The position numbers were made by a program, and so were the translations under genes. Source: Shewanella donghaensis (lineage in GTDB: Bacteria; Pseudomonadota; Gammaproteobacteria; Enterobacterales; Shewanellaceae). Taken from it: a stretch of DNA of 64,000 nucleotides. The notes under the pieces are model-generated. The model worked only from the letters and a program-made list of their open reading frames with translations, had not been told where the DNA came from and did no database searches. The number at the start of each line of letters is the position of its first letter. Position 1 is the first letter of the stretch. This document shows, in pieces, positions 38,357-46,869 of this stretch. The stretch covers positions 4,712,001 through 4,776,000 of the forward strand of contig NZ_CP041783.1 in the NCBI RefSeq assembly GCF_007567505.1, in the 5' to 3' direction.

Positions 38357-40162
38357 TTACGATGAGCAACTAAGATGGGATAATCCACCCACCTCAAAGA
38401 ACTCAGCCGGTTTCAACCGATAGTATTTATCCTCAATGTCCTTTGAGTGCTCAGCATATGGCTGTGTCATCACGTGCTGCAGCTCACGAATTAGCGAGTA
38501 ATTGCCCGCAGTGGCTTGCTGATAAGCTGGCATAACAAACCATTCTCGCAAAATGTATTTTGGGTTAACAAGCTTCATTTCTCTCGATATTTGGTCAATG
38601 GAACGTGACGAAGTCGCATCTGCGTCAATGGCGATATTTAGGAGTGTTTTCCATTTCTCGAGCCACTCTTCCCAGCGCTTTTCTAACTCTTCGGGCGCTG
38701 TATTTTGAGCCCTATTATTGTATAAACCATTGTAGAAGCTTTTCTTGAGAGGGGTTATATCATCAGGTATCGACGAGAGCTCTCGAAAGAAAATAGTGTA
38801 ATCGACAGGCGTTTGCACCATCAGTGTCTCTAGCTCGCTTATCAGTTCGCTACAAGGTGCCTGGTGAGACTCTGTGTTCAAAGTGCCTAAATTATCTAAA
38901 TCTATTACCCGATCCAGTCCCAGCTTAGCAGCCCACATATTCTGCATTTGTGTGTGCATGACTGTCGAAAATCCATGTTGAAGCGCATCAAGTTGCAGCA
39001 AGTCGTGCTGATTAGATGCTAGTAAAGGACGTAATGCTGAACAAAACATCTCGAAGTTTTTTTGCGCCGCATTGGGTTGGTTCATAAACGAGAAGTGATG
39101 ACCACCACCCGTCCAAGGTTGATAATGGGGGTTAAACACATCGCAAAAACCGAAGGGGCCATAATCCAGTGTAAAGCCACCAGCTGCGCAGTTGTCGCTG
39201 TTGAAGTTACCTTGGCAGAAGCCGACACTGATCCAACTTGATATCAATGACGTGAGGCGGCTTCGAAACTCGCTCGCCAACAGCAGTACTTTCTCTGGCG
39301 TGGTGAGTTGCTTATCGACAACGTCAGCGTACTCACGTTCAATCAAGTGCAGCACAATCTTCTCGAGTTGTTCCATGGCTTTCGGGTGTGCTTGTATACG
39401 AGCACGGCGAGCGAAAAGCTCGAGTTGGCCAACGCGTATGAACGACGGTGCGACACGTGTTGAGATGGCGACAGCTTCAGATACCATCATGTCGGGGTTC
39501 TCCGATAGCGAGCCCTGTGAGTACCACGGCCGTTTTACCTTCTCCGTCTTAGAAACATATAAACTCAACGATCGTGATGTGGGCACGCCCAGTGCATGCA
39601 TATGCTCCTGAGCTAAGAATTCTCGGATGCTAGACCGCAACACCGCGCGGCCGTCAGCTCCTCGGCAATAAGGCGTGCGGCCGCCACCTTTTAGCTGCAT
39701 TTCCCAGCGTTGCCCCTTGATGACAGTCTCAAATACAGAAATAGCTCGACCATCTCCATATCCGTTACCGGTTTGAAACGGGCACTGTTGGATGTATTCG
39801 GTGCCGTAAATGGAAAGTGCATACCCAGTCGCCCAACCAAACTTGCGCATCGGATCTGGCACCTGAGAAATGTCGCCGGAGAACATGCGAACAAAATCGC
39901 TGGACTCAGCCATGCTGTCTGCAAAGCCAAGCTCAGAAAAAAAGGTTTTGCTGTGGGCTACATATTCAGGATCTTTGATTGGCGTCGGATTGACCGGGAC
40001 ATAATGACCAGAGAAGACTTGTCGCGGCGCATAGTCTGCCCCGTTTTCTGTCGCATCAGGATCACAGTTGAGAGTGTCCATCAGGGAATAATTTGCTAAT
40101 TTTGCAAGATCATTGAACGTCGATATCGTCGGGGCGGTTTTCTGCTGAAGTCGCTTTGTCAT
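38357..40162 (-). CDS. selO: SelO/YdiU-family protein AMPylase (long form)
   Basis: 601 aa pseudokinase-fold protein of the SelO (UPF0061) family, which transfers AMP to protein Ser/Thr/Tyr. Motifs: LKGGGRTPYCRGADGRAVLRSS (shown here by its core GGGRTPYCRG, ~160-170), SIREFLAQE, GNFNSDNCAAGG and LDYGPFGFCD for metal and ATP. It is longer than E. coli YdiU (478 aa) and ends LSHLSCSS, with Cys at the third-last position, where the eukaryotic SelO has selenocysteine. Local GC is about 50% in sampled lines against 38-40% around it, suggesting acquisition by transfer. No SD is evident and no terminator was found. Confidence 0.9.
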   Translation of the reverse strand: MTKRLQQKTAPTISTFNDLAKLANYSLMDTLNCDPDATENGADYAPRQVFSGHYVPVNPTPIKDPEYVAHSKTFFSELGFADSMAESSDFVRMFSGDISQVPDPMRKFGWATGYALSIYGTEYIQQCPFQTGNGYGDGRAISVFETVIKGQRWEMQLKGGGRTPYCRGADGRAVLRSSIREFLAQEHMHALGVPTSRSLSLYVSKTEKVKRPWYSQGSLSENPDMMVSEAVAISTRVAPSFIRVGQLELFARRARIQAHPKAMEQLEKIVLHLIEREYADVVDKQLTTPEKVLLLASEFRSRLTSLISSWISVGFCQGNFNSDNCAAGGFTLDYGPFGFCDVFNPHYQPWTGGGHHFSFMNQPNAAQKNFEMFCSALRPLLASNQHDLLQLDALQHGFSTVMHTQMQNMWAAKLGLDRVIDLDNLGTLNTESHQAPCSELISELETLMVQTPVDYTIFFRELSSIPDDITPLKKSFYNGLYNNRAQNTAPEELEKRWEEWLEKWKTLLNIAIDADATSSRSIDQISREMKLVNPKYILREWFVMPAYQQATAGNYSLIRELQHVMTQPYAEHSKDIEDKYYRLKPAEFFEVGGLSHLSCSS

Positions 40163-41074
40163 AAGTGTTTATACCAAGGTTCGTAAAGATAAATTCTAAT
40201 AATTTGTATCAAAATCCACGTTGTAGTACTGCATAAACCAGCAAGCTGCTTAATTTTAGCGCATTTCAACTGGTTTTTATGTATTTTCTGGGTTTGCATC
40301 AGACATGGGTAGCAAACTCATAGAAACTCCTAACATTTGGATGATGCGCATATATTTGGCAAAACGCGCCTACACAATTAACCAAGCTATTATTTAAGCT
40401 CTGCTACAGCAAAGCTATTGATTATTAAGCACTCTAGCAGAGTGGGGCTGAACAAACGAGCAGCGTAAATTGAAAAGTGGGTATTGATATTGAGGTCTTA
40501 CTCAAGTCATCAGCAAGGATCATTTATCGATTGGTAAGAGTAGCTTAACTAATTCAACAACTAGTTACTGACCTGAGCTGTTATTGCCTGATATTCACAA
40601 TGAAGCAGTAATGAGTTTTAGGCATGTTTAAGTTACTTTCTCATATTGATGGGGTTTAAAGCTGGCTGATTTAACCATAGCTTGAGTGCACTGGAATCTT
40701 TGCAGCTATCTTCATTGCAATTATCTAGACTACAACTTTCACCTTTCGATTTAGTTAATATAAATCTGCTTTAAAGCAATAAATAAATCAGCTACAAGGC
40801 GATAGTGATATGTCGCATCAATTAAGTTGTTCACATGATTAATGATAATGGCCATTCCGTTGATACGTTTTTTTGCTAAATGGGTGATTATTGTAGACAG
40901 GCCTGCGTTATTGTTAGGTATAAAAACTGAGCTGTAATAAATTGATCATCAATAATTCAAGCAGTGGGAGATGAGTTAATGTGCGGGGTTTCGCTTAAGT
41001 TATTGATTTTAATGGTTAGGCTTTGTTTTTTGACTGAATTGATATGTTTGCAGGGTAATTGTTAAAAGTGTTAA
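40163..41074. other. Long non-coding stretch upstream of pstS
   Basis: About 900 bp with no open frame of note, no hairpin-plus-T-run unit and no recognisable RNA. It is AT-rich, in contrast with selO to its left. It may be debris of the exchange that brought selO. I see nothing functional except the Pho box at its right end. Confidence 0.5.
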
Positions 41075-41118
41075 TTGTCATCCCCTTGTCACATAAGAGT
41101 CATAGACTTGTCATCATA
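41075..41118 (+). promoter_or_regulatory. Double Pho box in front of pstS
   Basis: Four direct repeats spaced exactly 11 bp: TTGTCA at 41075, TTGTCA at 41086, GAGTCA at 41097 and TTGTCA at 41108, followed by a fifth partial GTCA at 41119. This is the PhoB head-to-tail operator pattern. A TTAAAT (41140-41145) fits a -10 element in a PhoB-dependent promoter lacking a -35. Confidence 0.9.
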
Positions 41119-41174
41119 GTCATTGATACTGAGCCTGTCTTAAATAACAACGCTTACAATACCGGAGCACTAAA

Positions 41175-42146
41175 ATGAAACTTAAACAGCTAGTTAGCGC
41201 GATTGCAATTACTGCAGTTGGAGTATTTTCTGCAACATCTATGGCAGCGATTGATAAAGCATTACCAGTATACGAAAAAACAAGTGGTGTTTCAGGTAAC
41301 TTGTCATCAGTGGGTTCAGATACACTAGCGAATATGATGACGTTATGGGCTGAAGATTTTAAACATATTTACCCTAACGTGAATATCCAAATTCAAGCAG
41401 CAGGTTCTTCAACTGCGCCGCCAGCATTAACTGAAGGTACTTCGCAGTTCGGTCCTATGAGCCGTCAAATGAAGCCTAACGAAGTTGAAGCTTTTGAAAA
41501 ACATTACGGTTATGCGCCTACAGCCATTCGTGTTGCAATTGATGCATTAGCTGTATTTGTTCATAAAGATAATCCAATTGAAGGGTTAAGCATCGAACAA
41601 ATCGATTCAATTTTCTCATCAACTAAAAAGTGTGGTGGTGATGATGTAGCGCGTTGGGGTGATGTTGGACTAGAAGGTAACTGGGCAAAGAAAGATGTTC
41701 AGTTATACGGTCGTAACTCAGTTTCTGGTACTTATGGTTACTTTAAAAAGAAAGCACTTTGTAAAGGTGATTTCAGACCAAACGTAAATGAGCAACCAGG
41801 TTCAGCTTCTGTAGTGCAATCGGTTTCTCAAGGTCTTAACGCTATCGGTTATTCTGGTATCGGTTATAAAACTGCAGGTGTTAAAGCAGTAGCCCTTTCT
41901 AAGAAAGGCACTAAGTATATCGCAGCTACAGCAGCGAATGCAGCGAATGGAACTTACCCATTATCACGTTACTTATACGTTTACATCAACAAACACCCTA
42001 ACAAAGACTTATCACCAATGGATCGCGAGTTCATCCGTTACGTGTTATCTCTGCAGGGTCAGCAAATTGTTGAAAAAGACGGCTATGTACCATTACCTCG
42101 CAGTGTCGTAGCAAAAGATTTACAAAAAGCAGGTATCAAGCTTTAA
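41175..42146 (+). CDS. pstS: Phosphate-binding protein PstS-like
   Basis: 323 aa periplasmic phosphate-binding protein of the PstS family. The signal peptide ends at SMA-AIDKA (~25). Ligand-contact motifs are SVGSDTLANMM, AAGSSTAPPALTEG with GPMSRQM, and NSVSGTYGYF. It carries phosphate to a Pst ABC transporter, but no pstCAB follows: the gene has its own terminator and the next gene is a peptidase. The tandem Pho box upstream implies strong induction under phosphate starvation via PhoBR, encoded 5 kb away. Confidence 0.93.
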   Translation: MKLKQLVSAIAITAVGVFSATSMAAIDKALPVYEKTSGVSGNLSSVGSDTLANMMTLWAEDFKHIYPNVNIQIQAAGSSTAPPALTEGTSQFGPMSRQMKPNEVEAFEKHYGYAPTAIRVAIDALAVFVHKDNPIEGLSIEQIDSIFSSTKKCGGDDVARWGDVGLEGNWAKKDVQLYGRNSVSGTYGYFKKKALCKGDFRPNVNEQPGSASVVQSVSQGLNAIGYSGIGYKTAGVKAVALSKKGTKYIAATAANAANGTYPLSRYLYVYINKHPNKDLSPMDREFIRYVLSLQGQQIVEKDGYVPLPRSVVAKDLQKAGIKL

Positions 42147-42167
42147 GCTTATCGCCTGCAAATGATT

Positions 42168-42204
42168 AAAGCCTCAATTATGCATATAGTTGAGGCTTTT
42201 TTTA
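42168..42204 (+). terminator. pstS terminator
   Basis: A 10-bp stem AAAGCCTCAA / TTGAGGCTTT followed by a run of T; makes pstS a single-gene unit. Confidence 0.92.
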
Positions 42205-42301
42205 TACCTGTGATATATATGAATTTAATCTAACTTCTCGATGAAAAGCGTGCATTGGTATATTCTGTTGCACATCATACTGTTGATGAATAGGTATCAA
42301 A

Positions 42302-44092
42302 TTGACAACGCTTTGGGACAATAATCGTGACTATCATTCAGTAGCCAATACTGATGAGATTAAAGTACACAATATGCAGCTGACATTGGCAGTTGATTTC
42401 GAATTACAGCAATTGACTGGGCAGGTGATATTGCAGTTCAAGCGACTGCAAATTTGTGAGCAACTGGTACTTGATGGCCGCGATCTTATTATTGATACCA
42501 TCAGTGATAACCAAGGCAATAAAGTTGAATATGACACTGAGCATGTTGATACTCTGCAAGGGGATAAAATCGTTATCAACATCGGCATGATGATTGATGA
42601 AGTTGTTATTCAATACCGCACCTCACCGAATTCACAAGGCTTGCAATGGCTAACCCCAGAACAAACCTTAGGTAAACAATCCCCTTATTTATTCAGTCAA
42701 TCACAACCGGTTAATGCCCGAAGTTGGATCCCTTTGCAAGACACGCCTAAAGCCCGTATTACGTTCACTGCAACTGTGACAGTCAATAATGGTTTAAGAG
42801 CCGTGATGAGTGCGGCCAATAGCGATGTGATGCCAAAAGATGGTGTATTTCAGTTTGAGATGGAAAAACCGATCCCAACGCATCTGCTTGCGCTGGCTGT
42901 GGGTGATTTAGCTTATGGCGCGATTAGTGAACGTTGCGGTATTTACACTGAACCTGAAATGCTGTCTAAGGCATTAAAAGAGTTTGAAGATACCGAAGAG
43001 ATGATATTGGCTGCAGAGTCTTTATTAGGCCCATATCCTTGGGGCCGCTACGACATGATTGTATTGCCGCCCAGCTTTCCTTTTGGTGGTATGGAAAACC
43101 CAAGACTTGCGTTTATTACGCCGACATTAATTGCGGGAGATAAGAGCCTAGTATCTACAGTTGCTCATGAATTAGCGCACTCCTGGACCGGTAACCTCGT
43201 GAGTAATGCAACATGGCGTGATTTATGGCTTAACGAAGGCTTTACCACCTATTTTACTAACCGTTTAGTTGAAAAAATATATGGTGAAGAGCAAGCTGAA
43301 TTGGAGTGGGTGATTGAGTTTGGTCGTCTTAAAGAAGAGATGCATTCGATGCCTATCGAAGCTCAAACCTTACCTGCGAACGTACAACATCAAGATGCGA
43401 ATGATTCATTTAATCGGTTCACCTATGATAAGGCTTCAATGTTTGTTCACGAATTGGAGCAACGTTTAGGCCGTAAAGATTTTGACCAATTTTTATTTAA
43501 TTACGTTCAGCATTTTAAATTCGAAGCGATTACCACAGAAACATTTATAGACTATGTCAAGCAGACGTTATTGATTGAGTACCCTCAAGCTATTACAGAA
43601 ACTGAACTCATGACATGGGTGTATGGTGAAGGCCTTCCCAAATGGTTTGTCGGGCCTACTTCGACCAGCTTAGATAAAGTCGAACTGGCGTTACAACAAA
43701 TCAAACAAGGTGAAAGCGCCAGTAAGTTGATTATTTCAGACTGGCGAGTGCATCACTGGCAATATTTCATTAGTCAGTTGCCATTTCAATTGTCGCAACC
43801 GCAACTCACGGATTTGGATATGGTGTTTAAGCTTTCGCAGTCTGAAAATGCTGAACTAGCCTGTGAGTGGTATCGGGTCGCGATACGTAACCATTACGAG
43901 ATTATATTGCCAAAAGTTGATCAGTTTTTACAAAATATTGGCCGAGCCAAATTTGTTAAGCCACTTTATAGCGAGTTATTAATTGCGGGTTATCAGCAAC
44001 AAGCATTAGCGATATTTGAACAGGCTAGGGCAGGCTATCATCCTTCGTTGCAGGTTCAACTCGACTTGATGATGCAACAGATTGAACTTTAA
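42302..44092 (+). CDS. M1-family aminopeptidase (LTA4 hydrolase-like)
   Basis: 596 aa zinc aminopeptidase of the leukotriene A4 hydrolase-like subgroup. Exopeptidase motif GGMENPRLAF (~265), zinc motif HELAHSWTGNLV (~295) with the third ligand Glu in LWLNEGFTTYF (~318). A C-terminal helical domain (~440-596) is typical of the LTA4H type. No signal peptide, so cytoplasmic. The start is TTG at 42302 with a weak AGG upstream. No clear plus-strand terminator follows; the first sRNA terminator hairpin (minus strand) begins 10 bp after the stop. Confidence 0.9.
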   Translation: MTTLWDNNRDYHSVANTDEIKVHNMQLTLAVDFELQQLTGQVILQFKRLQICEQLVLDGRDLIIDTISDNQGNKVEYDTEHVDTLQGDKIVINIGMMIDEVVIQYRTSPNSQGLQWLTPEQTLGKQSPYLFSQSQPVNARSWIPLQDTPKARITFTATVTVNNGLRAVMSAANSDVMPKDGVFQFEMEKPIPTHLLALAVGDLAYGAISERCGIYTEPEMLSKALKEFEDTEEMILAAESLLGPYPWGRYDMIVLPPSFPFGGMENPRLAFITPTLIAGDKSLVSTVAHELAHSWTGNLVSNATWRDLWLNEGFTTYFTNRLVEKIYGEEQAELEWVIEFGRLKEEMHSMPIEAQTLPANVQHQDANDSFNRFTYDKASMFVHELEQRLGRKDFDQFLFNYVQHFKFEAITTETFIDYVKQTLLIEYPQAITETELMTWVYGEGLPKWFVGPTSTSLDKVELALQQIKQGESASKLIISDWRVHHWQYFISQLPFQLSQPQLTDLDMVFKLSQSENAELACEWYRVAIRNHYEIILPKVDQFLQNIGRAKFVKPLYSELLIAGYQQQALAIFEQARAGYHPSLQVQLDLMMQQIEL

Positions 44093-44101
44093 CCTTAAGG
44101 T

Positions 44102-44361
44102 AAAAAAAATGGCAACCCAATGGGTTGCCAGAAGTATTGCTTTGTAGGTTATTGCTAATAATGCGCTAGCGTATTAACAATGCCCTAAATAGGGGGATGA
44201 TGATGAACAATGAAACCGGATGAAACATAATTCGGTTAGCAATAATATGAACGTATATTTCATAAACTGTGATGAAGAGTTTTTGAAATCAGCTTTAACA
44301 ATATTTGAAGCGGTTACTTCACTACTATCAAATCCTTTGCCATATTATCTACTTGTTACGG
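44102..44361 (-). ncRNA. MicA-like sRNA, copy 1
   Basis: Promoter on the minus strand: GAACCT at 44392-44387, 16-bp spacer, TCATA at 44370-44366; predicted start near 44360. The transcript is about 260 nt. The seed-like CAUUGUUCAUCAUCAUCCCCC lies at about 44192-44212 (core UUCAUCAUCAUCC), followed by hairpin CCCUAUUUAGGG. The terminator stem UGGCAACCC / GGGUUGCCA at 44110-44130 is followed by 8 U (44109-44102). An earlier hairpin AAACU-CUUCAUCAC-AGUUU exposes a second UUCAUCA. The transcript and its regulation are inferred from sequence only. Confidence 0.75.
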
Positions 44362-44648
44362 TTACTATGAGTAGTAGGATCAGCAAAGGTTCAAATTAAA
44401 TTAAAAATAGTTTCTTTCCTTTCATCTTCGTTCAGATCCATTCATCTCAATAAGCACCTCACAAACACATTTTAGTCTTTAATTTGCAGCCTTTAGAGTT
44501 GGCCCGTTACTGTTTTAGTACAGTTAGGTGTTAAGTTTCGAATGCTGCAAGCAGCCTGATTTAATCTTCAGTTTTGTTGAGTCCAGTTGATATTTGCAAT
44601 GGACTGAAGCTTAATGGGATTGTGTGTAAGAAGAACTAAAAGATAGAT

Positions 44649-44906
44649 AAAAAAATGGCAACCCAATGGGCTGCCAGAAGTATTGCTTTGTAGGTTATTG
44701 CTAATAATGCGCTAGCGTATTAACAATGCCCTAAATAGGGGGATGATGATGAACAATGAAACCGGATGAAACATAATTCGGTTAGCAATAATATGAACGT
44801 ATATTTCATAAACTGTGATGAAGAGTTTTTGAAATCAGCTTTAACAATATTTGAAGCGGTTACTTCACTACTATCAAATCCTTTGTCATATTATCTACTT
44901 GTTACG
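44649..44906 (-). ncRNA. MicA-like sRNA, copy 2
   Basis: Nearly identical to copy 1. Promoter: GAACCT at 44938-44933, 16-bp spacer, TCATA at 44916-44912. The terminator at 44656-44676 has one change (GGGCTGCC on the plus strand) that keeps the RNA stem through a G-U pair, which supports selection on structure. The T run is 44655-44649. Seed UUGUUCAUCAUCAUCCCC and hairpin CCCUAUUUAGGG are unchanged. Confidence 0.75.
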
Positions 44907-45084
44907 GTTACTATGAGTGGCAGGATCAGCAAAGGTTCAAAATAATTTATCCTTTTTTTCAAATAACTTCCCCTTTGTGCATGTAATGATTAACGAATTG
45001 TTCTTATCTACATGATTTATTTGGTATTATTTAGGTATTCGGTTGAGTTCTATTAAGGTGATTAGTGGAAGATAAAATTAAGTC

Positions 45085-45372
45085 AAAAAAAATGGCAACC
45101 CAATGGGTTGCCAGAAGTATTGCTTTGTAGGTAATTGCTAATAATGCGCTAGCGTATTAACAATGCCCTAAATAGGGGGATGATGATGAACAATGAAACT
45201 AGGTGAAACCAAATCATGTAAACAATGGTTATGTAAACAATGTTTCGATTTGCAATAACATGAATATCGATTTCATAAACTGTGATGAAGAGTTTTGAAA
45301 TTAGTTTTTAAAATACTAGAAGCGGTTACTTCACTATCGTTAAAAACTTAATCACATTATCTAGTTGTTACG
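45085..45372 (-). ncRNA. MicA-like sRNA, copy 3
   Basis: Promoter: GAACTT at 45404-45399, 16-bp spacer, TCATA at 45382-45378; the -35 equals the sigmaE consensus core. Terminator 45093-45113 plus 8 U. Longest copy (about 287 nt) because of an inserted short duplication (ATGTAAACAATG twice, about 45216-45242) in the leader. The seed region and following hairpin are the same as in copies 1 and 2, while the leader has diverged. Confidence 0.75.
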
Positions 45373-45617
45373 ATTACTATGAGTGGCAGGATCAGTAAAA
45401 GTTCAAATTAATTCAAAAATAATTAATATTATTTAGTTATTTTACTTTCCATTAAATTGCATAGGTTATTCACAGGTACTTTTAGTCCATCGTTCAGTCA
45501 CTTTTGAATTGGTTTGGCTGTCAGAAATGCTGTTAGCTGGCTTTTATCCTGCAGAAAAGTTGAACCTGAACCCAGTTGTATACGAAATGAATAGGACGTT
45601 CACGGGGGAAAGCAGGT

Positions 45618-45855
45618 AAAAAAAATGGCAACCCAATGGGTTGCCAGAAGTATTACTTTGTAGGTTTTGCTAATAATGCGCTAGCGTATTAACAATGCCC
45701 TAAATGGGGGATGATGATGAACAATAAAACCGGGTAAAACTAAATTCGGTTAGCGACAATGTAATTTAAATTTCTCTAACTGTGATGAAGAGTCTTTGAA
45801 ATCAGTATTTAAACAATCAGTATTTAAACGAAAATGACATTATCTACTTGTTACG
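45618..45855 (-). ncRNA. MicA-like sRNA, copy 4
   Basis: Promoter: GAACCT at 45887-45882, 16-bp spacer, TCATA at 45865-45861. Terminator 45626-45646 with 8 U. The hairpin after the seed is CCCCCAUUUAGGGC, one base shorter on the other arm. The leader is diverged and carries a duplicated CAGTATTTAAAC near 45804-45829. The AAG-CUUCAUCACAG leader motif is retained. Confidence 0.75.
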
Positions 45856-46232
45856 GTTACTATGAGTGCCTGTATTTAAAAAGGTTCAAAGGAATTCCAA
45901 ATATTTTTAAAATAATTTGTGATTAACCTTTTAAGTTAAGTTGCTCGTGTTTAGTCGGCATAGTTAAGTGTCCATAGTTAAGCGCCCATATTTAGGGGCT
46001 TTACTTTAGCTAAAATATTGACTGGCTAAGTCCAGCTTAAACATGATCGGCTTAACCCGTCTAATTCTCATCAACACTAACATCAACACTAACATCAAGA
46101 TTCAACATCAAATGCTGACGATATATGTTTGCTCAGTTGATTCGAAAGTGAATCATACTGGATTTAATCTGGCTGCAAATTGTGATTTTGTTGGGTAAAT
46201 AGATTGTTTAAGCTTAGTGGTAATGATTAACC

Positions 46233-46454
46233 AAAAAAAATGGCAACCCAAATGGGTTGCCAGAAGTATTGCTTTGCGGGTTGCTGTTAATGGTGCGCTA
46301 GCGTATTAACAACGTCCCAATTGGGAGTGATGATGAACAATGAAAAAGTTTAACCTAATTCGGGTAGCGAATTTAACTGGGGAGATTAATTCTGTTAAAG
46401 CTCAATAATGAATGAAACCTTGATGAGGGGTAAGTTCATTAATGACTTGCTACA
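46233..46454 (-). ncRNA. MicA-like sRNA, copy 5
   Basis: Promoter: GAACCT at 46486-46481, 16-bp spacer, TCTTA at 46464-46460. Terminator 46241-46262 has one extra base in the loop and 8 U. The seed reads UUGUUCAUCAUCACUCCC, and the hairpin after it is changed on both arms (UCCCAAUUGGGA), a covarying replacement of CCCUAUUUAGGG. The leader is largely different from copies 1-4. Confidence 0.75.
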
Positions 46455-46624
46455 GTTACTAAGAGCTGTGGAGTTTAAAAAGGTTCAAGAAAAGTTGTGA
46501 TTTTTTTTGTTTTCATTCAATCTTGATAAGAGGTACTTTTATCTTGTTGATTTAATTTATATTAATATTTTTTATTTTCAGTTATTTTTTCTGTTAACTT
46601 TAATTTTTTAATAAAAAAAGCCAT

Positions 46625-46723
46625 AAAAAAAGGCAATCAATTGATTGCCTATTGATCCACTTTGAGATCAAGGGGACCGCGCTAGAAGTCCCAGGGAGAT
46701 GATGAAAGTGAAAACACTGTCTA
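46625..46723 (-). ncRNA. Short MicA-like sRNA, copy 6
   Basis: Compact unit of about 98 nt. Promoter: GAACTA at 46755-46750, 16-bp spacer, TCTGA at 46733-46729, the best sigmaE-type match of the six. The 5' part reads UUUUCACUUUCAUCAUCUCCC about 13-35 nt from the predicted start. Then come hairpins GGGAC-N10-GUCCC and UUGAUC-N8-GAUCAA, and a perfect terminator palindrome at 46631-46650 followed by 7 U. Size and layout are close to those of enterobacterial MicA. It lies downstream of gpx, same strand. Confidence 0.78.
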
Positions 46724-46869
46724 TATACTCAGAGCATCACAAAGTGAAATAGTTCAAAAAAAGTACAAATAAATTATTTTTTTATCAATCATAAATTTTA
46801 TAGCATTGAATCAACAGCTTAAATTTAGCTGTTACATTTATCTGATAAGTTATAAGTTTTGATCTGAGA

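Larger units (their letters stand above)
44102..46757 (-). repeat. Array of six repeated sRNA-like transcription units
   Basis: Six direct repeats read on the minus strand, each a promoter-to-terminator unit of about 100-290 nt separated by roughly 180-340 bp of unrelated AT-rich sequence. Conserved from upstream to downstream: TTGAAC, 17 bp, CTCWTAG or CTCTGAG; a variable leader; UUGUUCAUCAUCAUCCCC and a CCC-AUUU-GGG hairpin; UUAAUACGCUAGCGC; and a GC-rich terminator hairpin with 7-8 U. Copies 1 and 2 are almost identical; 3, 4 and 5 are progressively different; 6 is short. No protein frame is shared by all copies. Confidence 0.9.

Noticed and set aside
39192..39611. 139-codon open frame antisense to selO
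   Set aside because: The selO frame shows clear family motifs here; the antisense frame is Ser/Cys-rich without motifs and reflects the higher GC of selO.
44180..44220. Plus-strand leader peptide starting at GGGGGATGATGATG
   Set aside because: It gives only eight codons, SD spacing is wrong, and the terminator and promoter signals point to the minus strand.
44100..44300. Small peptide MKYTFILLLTEL inside sRNA copies 1 and 2
   Set aside because: The frame is cut to 15 codons in copy 3 and has no ATG in copies 4 and 5, and no SD precedes it; the RNA structure is the conserved feature.
44102..46757. CRISPR array or insertion-sequence cluster
   Set aside because: Repeat units are 100-290 bp with promoter and terminator parts, spacers are irregular, and there are no terminal inverted repeats, transposase or cas genes.
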